Assembly (NCBI RefSeq): GCF_002288925.2
Contig: NW_022098044.1
Coordinates: 15,672,462-15,736,461 of the forward strand
DNA from: Delphinapterus leucas
Lineage: Eukaryota > Chordata > Mammalia > Artiodactyla > Monodontidae
Length of the DNA stretch: 64,000 nucleotides
Reading direction: 5' to 3'
Below are positions 57,230 to 64,000 of the stretch, piece by piece. Below the pieces are notes generated by a model that saw only the letters and a program-made list of their open reading frames with translations, was not told the origin of the DNA and made no database searches. Both the position numbers and the translations under genes were made by a program. Within the stretch, counting starts at the first letter, position 1. Every line of letters begins with the position of its first letter.

Positions 57230-57850
57230 TTTTAAAAATGTTTTATTTTGGCACAATTGTAGAATCACAGGTTGTTGCAAAATACAGGGAAGTTCCCTGT
57301 ACCCCTCATCCATATTCCCCCAATGGTAACATCTTGCATCACTGTAGTACAGGATCAAAACCGGGCGGTGGGGCTTCCCTGGTGGCACAGTGGTTAAGAA
57401 TCCGCCTGCCAATGCAGGGGACACGGGTTCAAGCCCTGGTCCAGGAAGATCCCACATGCCGTGGAGCAACTAAGCCCATGCACCACAGCTACTGAGCCTG
57501 TGCTCTAGAGCCCACGAGCCACAACTACTGAAGCCCGCGTGCCTACAGCCCGCGCTCTGCAATAAGAGAAGCCACCACAATGAGAAGTCCGTGCCCCACA
57601 ACAAAGAGTGGCCCCCGCTAGCCCTAACTAGAGAAAGCCTGCGTGAAGCAACAAAGACCCAATGCAGCCAAAAATAAAAAAATTAATTAATTAAAACCAA
57701 AAAAGAAACAACAAAAAACGGGCAATGGACATGGGTACAATTCATGGGGTTTATTCAGATTTTATCCGTTTTATGTGCACTCATTTGTGTGTTTCTGTGT
57801 GTGTATAGTTCTGTGCAGTTTTATTACATGTGGATGATGTTTTAAAAATG
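57230..57850 (-). repeat. LINE-1 3'-UTR fragment, antisense, split by a SINE
   Basis: GGCACAATTGTAGAATCACAGG, AATGGTAACATCTTGCATCACTGTAGTAC and, beyond the SINE, GGACATGGGTACAATTCATGG and GTGCAGTTTTATTACATGTGG match the element at 13345-14098. Confidence 0.7.
57372..57711 (+). mobile_element. CHR-type SINE (long body), sense
   Basis: It begins GCTTCCCTGGTGGCACAGTGG, carries the B-box region CACGGGTTCAAGCCCTGG, has a long body (CACAACTACTGAAGCCCGC, CACAATGAGAAGTCC), and ends CCCAATGCAGCC plus an A-rich tail. The imperfect TSD is AAAACCGGGCGGTGG (57357-57371) versus AAAACGGGCAATGG (about 57714). Confidence 0.93.
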
Positions 57851-57854
57851 CAGA

Positions 57855-58750
57855 ATGGGATCAAGGTGAAAGCAGATTGTGTTGAGTCATGTGAGTGTCT
57901 GGCAGACAGATATACATGTGACACCAACACACACGTGCATACACACACACGGGAAGATATGGAGACAGAGAGGAGGCTGTAGGTAGAGCAGGGGCCAACT
58001 AGAAGAAGGGGATTCTTGGAGGAGGGCTTCTGCCTTCCCCAGAATGGAATCCTCGCAGGGTACCCAAATACACAGAGCAATTCCTCCGAGTCGGGAGGCA
58101 CATACGTTAGACATGAACGTGTCACACTTTTCTTTATCACTTGTGTTGAAACCCAGTGGAGACCTCCACATTCCGGTCAATGATGCAAAGAGAATTATTC
58201 TCAGATTTCATCTGCCAAATGTTTGTTTAGCACAAAGGTCACTAATACCAGGCAGCAACCAAACAGAACTAAATTTCTCTTCAGAGCCCTGGGAGCCCAG
58301 AGTTATTTTGTTTCTGATGAGTTTTTATTTTAACTTGACATTGGGGAAAAATGTGTTTTAACTCTCCAAAGAGTGTGGGTCGGGTATGGATCAAATACAC
58401 TGTGACTGCAGTTCATCTGAAAAAATAATTAAACAGCCATCCCTCCTGGGAGCAAGCACAGCTCATTACATTCTTGCAACTCCATTGATATTGAAGTTTC
58501 CCTTGTTAATTTCTTTCTTTTTTTTTTTTTTTTTTTTAAATAAATGAGGCTGTAAAACCAATTTGTTTTGTCTGGGTTCCAGTCCCTCTCCCCAGCAGCT
58601 GGTCACATGCCATTTTCAGTGTGTTTTAGCAACTTGCTAGGAGACATGCGTGTGGCTCTTATCTGGCACTTCCATATTGCCTGGGCTGGTGGATGTTTCT
58701 TATTCATTTTCAGCTGCTCATAATTCATGCCCCTTGATTCATGGAATCAC
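57855..58750. other. Non-repetitive block with possible conserved non-coding sequence
   Basis: No gene is recognised. The part from about 58150 to 58740, except for a T-run at 58517-58537, is repeat-free and AT-rich, with AAATAATTAAACAG near 58421 and CAGCTGCTCATAATTCATG near 58711. Regulatory function is inference. Confidence 0.4.
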
Positions 58751-58754
58751 TGCT

Positions 58755-58985
58755 GTGCTCATTGCCTCGGTGACCTTGGGCAAGACTCTGAGCTTGGGCT
58801 GTGGAGCCTGACAGTCTTGAGATTCAAATCCTAGCTCCTCCACAGACCTGCCCACCAGGATTTCGGACACGTTTTCAGTTGACCTGAGCCTGTTTCCTTA
58901 TCAGTAAAATGAGCCTGGAATCTACCAAGCGAGGCTTCGCCGGGACATTAGGTATCACGTTGTGGTGGGGGTCAATAAATGCAGT
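58755..58985 (+). repeat. MIR, sense
   Basis: CTTGGGCTGTGGAGCCTGACAG, GAGATTCAAATCCTAGCTCC, CTGTTTCCTTATCAGTAAAATGAGCC and GGTATCACGTTGTGG follow MIR. Confidence 0.78.
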
Positions 58986-58989
58986 CCTG

Positions 58990-61900
58990 TTCACCTTTGT
59001 GGTCGTATCAACTCCATTTCCAAATGTAGAAACGGAGGCAGGAATAAGCGATTGACTTAGTTAAATACATGGGCAGGTCTTTTGACAAGAGTGGTTGGAT
59101 CTTGATTTTCAGCCTGTGATGCAATCCATCCAGTAGATCTGAGAAGAGCAACCTCTTCCATCTTGAATTAGATCAGCAGGGCTCTTACTTGCCTGCACAC
59201 CCCTTCCTGTGGCTCATCTCAAAGTACAGAAAGTGCTAGAGCTGTCCCAAGCAGCAGGCGATCTGGTTTCTATTAAGTCGGAGGCACGCCACGGTATGGC
59301 CATTGCCCCAGTGGGATATATTTATTGGCTTTCTGGGTTCCAGCACATTGCTTCTTAATTTGCTTCTTAATATTAGTTCAGTTTTTGAAAGAATGTATTC
59401 TCGTTTTAGTCAAATTGGGAAAAAAAAATAAGAAAACATAAATAATTTGTAAGCAGATACCTATAGAAAATTAGTGTCAATGTTTAGGTCTATTTCATTC
59501 CAGCCTTTTTTGTTTGTATTTACTTTCACCTAGTTAAGACCATACTCTAGGTAAACCTGCTTTTTATCAATGATAAGCCTTTCTGTGTATCATAAACAGT
59601 AAACATCACTTTAGATGACTGCATACTATTTTGTCAATCTAGAAAATCTGGAATGAGTTCATTGGACATTTAGGTGATGGAGATGTTTGTGACTGTAGAG
59701 CCTCATCCACATTTACTAAAGCTCACGTTAGTGTGGATAGATTCAGTGGGAGCTGGAAACCAGCCTGTTGGCTTTGCTGTGGCTTTTTCCAGAAGATGAA
59801 CGAAGGGCGTCATGAAAAGAGGCTTTGGGCCGGGCTGTGAGCCTTGGTGCCCTCGTTTTGCGGCCCTCTCCCATACCTGCTCAGGGTAGCAATCCTAAGT
59901 CCTGCCAGGGCTCAGCTAGCAAATGAGGAAAGCAGGCTTTGTGGAGGCTGGGAAACCAAAGGGCCTTGCCATGTCCTCAGCCATTGTTGCCCTGTGGGAA
60001 CTCAAAGTCAGTCTTGCCAGATCTTCTGATTTTTAAGAGAGACTGGAAATGCATATTTGTCAAGTGGAGTGAATTGCCTTCTCCTTGCAATTGTCTCCTA
60101 AACCCTCCGTGGCTCAACGATCACAGAAGCCAGCTTGAGCACATCAGTGCCTTGCTCTTTGCAGTTCTTTGCTCCAGACCATCAATTTCAGATGGCATTC
60201 GCCTTTTGAGTAGCAAATAAATAAGAAAGGAAAAAAGGAGGGAAGGAAAGCAGTTGCACATCATGAATGCCACAACCAGGATAAGTAGTGTTATCTGCTG
60301 TGATTCTGAATGATACGCATTTGCTTGGGGAAGGGGGTAGGGCGCTTGCCCAAACTCAGGACACAGTGGCAGAAATGAGTGGAGGACCACTGCTGAGCCG
60401 GCCTCCCAGTGTGCTGTCCTGGCTGAGGCTTTGCTCCTGCCTCATAAGAATGGGAGCTGCAGTATGGAATAGAAAGGAAACCATTTCTCCCAGCTAAGCA
60501 TGGGGGGCAGAGGAAGAAGGATCCTCCTGAGGGTTCCCTGAAGGGAGCATGGGAATGCAGAAACTGATACCATTTGGAGCTGATTGAGGCCTGTGGGTGT
60601 TTACTGTGTGTGAGAGAGCATCTTTGCTCAGGGATTTTAGAACACAGCATCATAATGTGTGAGAGGAAGAAAGACCAGAGGCCCAGGCTGACCTAGAGAA
60701 GATTCGTGGGGAAGGTGAAGACGCATGTGAGGGAATTTTCCTTCCATAAGCTCCTCTAAGTCTACTGTTCGTTACTTCTTTACTACCAGTCCTTTACTGC
60801 ACCTGACTAGTGAAAGCACACCCATTCTATTTTTCTTTTCAATTGTAACGCAAGTATTATGCTTAAATGAAAGATTTTGAGGTATTTTCCTGAATAGCAT
60901 GCAACCTTTTTTTCTTCAGTTATTTCTAAACTATTTATTTCTCCTTTCTTACAATAGTATTGGCTTTACTTCCTTTTTTCCTTTCACCCACAAGAAGCTT
61001 TCTGTGAGAGCAGACACCATGAAGGGCTTGGTTTCTGTAGAGGATTGTGACTTGCTATTGTTAGATTAGGGATTACTATAGGTGAATGTCCTTCCTCTTC
61101 AGTGGGAAGTGAGTTCTTCATTGCTAGAGAATTCTTTAGTGTTAAAATGCCTCACGTAAGAGTCTTTTTTGTGGATGTTTGCTTTTGTCTGCCCAGAACC
61201 TCATTGTTTTCATTGGGAAACTGCCTCTCCCCATCCCAGGTGGTTCTTGTGGGCTGCAGAGATGATCATGTGGTCCAGGCATGGCCAATCATGACACAGA
61301 GAAAGGCTGTGGTCTGCAATGAATGGCCCAAGGAGTGAGACAACCAGAGTCCGCCATGAGGTTTGAAAACTGGACTGGAGGGCTGGGGCAGGGAGAGAGA
61401 GATCACTTTCTCTTCTAGGACTGCTAGCTCTAACACCTCTGAATGTCCACAGATTCCAGTGTCCATCTTTGTTTTCACATGCAGTAAACTTGATCTAGGA
61501 ATGAAGACAGCAAAGGAAGGTAGACCAGGGGGAAAGAGAGGGCAAGAGGGCTCCCTGGATCCAGCTATGCCTGAAGCTTGCATCCCAATTAGCATTCCCC
61601 TTAGAATCCCCTTGAGCACATAAATTATCCTTTCCAGCATTTGCAGTCAAATGCTGTGGATTAGGATCCTGCCTAATGAGGCCTAAATGTCCAGTCATGT
61701 CATGTCAGAGTTGGACTGGATTGCTCTCCTCTTGAGCTTCGACCTGGCACCTTCCAACAAGGATGAGTGTTTCTGTCCGCATGTAAGGCAGGTGTCCAAT
61801 GGTCAAAACACTAGCTTGTTCATAATATCAAGGTATTCTAAAGGACTAATCAACTCATGGCCCTATATAGCCAATGAAAGGATTAGGTCTAAAGTTCTGG

Positions 61901-62390
61901 TTTAGTTCTTCATTTCTTTATTTCATAGACTTTTAAGATGACGGATAGGGACCCAGAGGCCAAAAGTAATGCCCCCTCTACTTTCTCCCTACCCACCCAC
62001 TCACCCCCAAAAAACAAGTCAAAGTATTTAAAAATAAATAGGCTTTGTGCAGGAACAGTAAGTGTTTAGTAACAAATTTCTTATGTGGGCAAGAGAGTGT
62101 TGAGCATGTGAAACTTATTCAGTGGTGCTGTTTATTGAATGGAAAAAACATAACCAACCCTGGCTTCTTTACATGGCTGCGCTCGCCAAAGCTACCTTTA
62201 CTCCCTCAAACGGCTTCAGTGTCAGGAATGAATTAGCTAAATGAATATGTTCCAAACCCAGCTCGGCTTTCCCATTTCATTTTTGCCAAGCCGTGTATGT
62301 GTGGTGTATGTGTGGCGTGTGTGCATGCATGTGTTTATTTTTGCCCGCATACAGATAAAATCTGAAGATACTAAAGCATTAGGTGGCTCA
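58990..62390. other. Mostly non-repetitive intronic sequence
   Basis: About 3.4 kb without a recognised exon. A possible old LINE-like fragment sits near 59380-59690. A TGTGTATGTGTGG-type TG-rich stretch lies at 62291-62335. Confidence 0.4.
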
Positions 62391-62408
62391 TGGACACTCA
62401 TAAAAACT

Positions 62409-62625
62409 TTCTTTTATTGCTTTCTAATTTAAAAAATTTTTATTTTATATTGGAGTATAGTTGATTAACAATGTTGTGTTAGTTTCAGGTGTACAGCAGA
62501 GTGATTCAGTTATACATTTACATGTATCTATTCTTTTTTCAAATTATTTTCCCATTTAGGTTATTACAGAGTATTGAGCAGAGTTCCGTGTGCTATACAT
62601 AGGTCCTTGTTGGTTATCTATTTTA
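62409..62625 (-). mobile_element. LINE-1 3' UTR (5' truncated insertion), antisense
   Basis: TATTGGAGTATAGTTGATTAACA, GTTGTGTTAGTTTCAGGTGTACAGC and GTGCTATACATAGGTCC mark the L1 end. TSDs GACACTCATAAAAACT (62393-62408) and GACACTCATAGAAACT (62626-62641) differ at one base. This is a very short insertion (about 217 bases). Confidence 0.93.
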
Positions 62626-62644
62626 GACACTCATAGAAACTGAG

Positions 62645-63480
62645 GTGTAGTCTTGAGAGCTGGGCTTCGTGAATCTGCCTGGAGAATGTCAAGAGAAATT
62701 GAGGGCTTCTTAACTGGGCTACTTGAAGCTAAAGGTTTTTGGATGTGCTTTAGGGGGAGGGGTCCACAACCTTTTAAGGGTGTAATGGAGATGTATGTAC
62801 ACTCTTGTGGCGAAGCTTTCAGTGGATTCTCAAAGAGGTTCATGACCCCAAAAAGGTTAAAACCACTGAAAGTCCGTTTGTTGAGCAGACCCCGATGACA
62901 GGAGACTTGGGGTGAGATAAACCAGGATAGTCGAGGTGATACGCTGTATGGTGTGACAGATGGCATTTGGGGACTGGAATGTTGTTCACTGCTCAGCCCT
63001 CAACTTGCTCTGCTCCCTGGGGTGACACTGTACTTACAACAGGAAGCATTGGAGCATCGCTTAGGCAACTGTGGGTAAGAAGTCAGAATGTGTTCCCAGT
63101 GGCACTGGAGACACCCTCTCAGCCCTCGTCCTCCTGTGCTGCTGCTGCCTCCACCCCACCCCCCTAAAAAGTTCCTTGGTGGCTGAAATTTTCCATCCCT
63201 ACTTTCAGCCTAACCGCGGGTGTTTTGGGTAATATTCAGCAAATTTTTTGTGCTGATTTGAAATGATGCACAGATAGGAAAATCAAAACCTTTTTTTTTT
63301 TTTTTTTTGCTCTAAAAGCAAAAACATTTTAAAAATGCACTTGGATCACTAATAGAGTCTGAACTCTCAAAGTCAAAACTTTCCATGTGTTGTTACTAAG
63401 AAAAATTCTCTTGAGGCAATTAAAGGCAAAACAAACAAATAGGCAAAAAGTTGTGAGGGACCCCCAAAAATCATGTGAGA
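62645..63480. other. Non-repetitive intronic sequence
   Basis: No gene or confident repeat is recognised. A T-run lies at 63291-63309. Confidence 0.4.
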
Positions 63481-63489
63481 GTGCCGAAT

Positions 63490-63816
63490 CGAAAAAAAAA
63501 TTTAAAAAGATACAAATGAATGTATCTACAAAACAGAAAAAGACTCACAATAGAAAACAAACTGGTTACGAAAGGGGAAAAGGGAGGGGAGGGATAAAGT
63601 AGGAGGTTGCGATGAACATATACACACTACTCTATATAAAGTAGATAACCAACAAGGACCTACTGTATAGCACGGGGAACTATACTCAATATTGTGTAAT
63701 AACCTATAAGGGAAAAGAATCTGCAAAAGAATGTATATGTGTATAACCGAATCACTGTTCTGTGTACTAGAAACTAACATGATATGGTGAATCAAGTATA
63801 CTTCAATAAAAAGATT
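63490..63816 (+). mobile_element. LINE-1 3' UTR, sense
   Basis: ACAGAAAAAGACTCACAATAG, a G-rich tract (63575-63595), AACCAACAAGGACCTACTGTATAGCACGGGG, CGAATCACTGTTCTGTGTACTAG and a terminal TATACTTCAATAAAAAG give the full L1 3' UTR order. Confidence 0.9.
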
Positions 63817-64000
63817 CATCTGAGGACATAAATGAACTTGGCAAACGTTTTATGGGTAAAACATTTATCCCAAAGTTTTTGGGTTTGCTGCATTTGAGAA
63901 ACCTCCTTAATTGTCTTTACCAATTACCATTGCCTCTTATTTCAGGTATGGGAGGTAGAGGGGTGCTTGGGAGTTGAGCTCATCCTAATGTCTCTCCAAG

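Larger units (their letters stand above)
52026..64000 (+). other. SLCO3A1: SLCO3A1 intron 2, 5' portion
   Basis: The intron begins with a consensus donor (GTAAGG) directly after exon 2 and runs past the end of the window. No further SLCO3A1 exon is seen. In particular, the OATP signature region around the conserved GAWW motif, which follows in the next exons, is not encoded here. Confidence 0.9.

Overview
The window is vertebrate nuclear DNA, almost certainly from a cetacean. Thirteen tRNA-derived SINEs of the CHR family (named for Cetacea, Hippopotamidae and Ruminantia) lie in it, most with readable target-site duplications (TSDs). I saw no BovB, Bov-A or Art2 elements, which argues against a ruminant. 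The 3' ends of the LINE-1s also look cetartiodactyl. The sequence alone does not give the species.

Only one protein-coding exon can be supported, at 51560-52025 on the + strand. It encodes 155 residues plus one base of an organic anion transporting polypeptide and is recognisable as exon 2 of SLCO3A1 (OATP3A1/OATP-D). It carries transmembrane helices 2-4 and the glycosylated second extracellular loop. It is bounded by an AG acceptor (phase 0) and a GTAAG donor (phase 1). Everything before it is therefore the 3' part of a very large intron 1, and everything after it is the 5' part of intron 2. No other gene, RNA gene or processed pseudogene could be supported.

The introns are a layered record of transposons. 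Old mammalian elements (MIR, L2, MER5A/MER20 and other hAT-type elements, a Tigger-like element, MLT1) form the base layer. LINE-1 fragments lie over these, including a nearly full-length decayed antisense L1 at 33.7-38.3 kb that was itself hit by a younger L1 and by a SINE. The CHR SINEs are the youngest layer and mostly sit inside older elements. Ten of the 13 SINEs are antisense to the gene. Three LTRs are present: two ERV-type LTRs with visible promoter motifs at 25.5-26.0 and 32.9-33.5 kb, and a complete MLT1 solo LTR at 56691-57101 with a perfect 5-bp TSD.

Points for a second look: an assembly gap (100 N) inside one SINE whose flanks are duplicated and folded back; a SINE with three tandem copies of its B-box region; apparent loss of an N-glycosylation sequon in the exon; a tandem duplication inside a MER5A just after the exon; and several repeat-free AT-rich blocks with homeodomain-like cores that could be intronic enhancers. 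I found no evidence of a previously undescribed molecular system.
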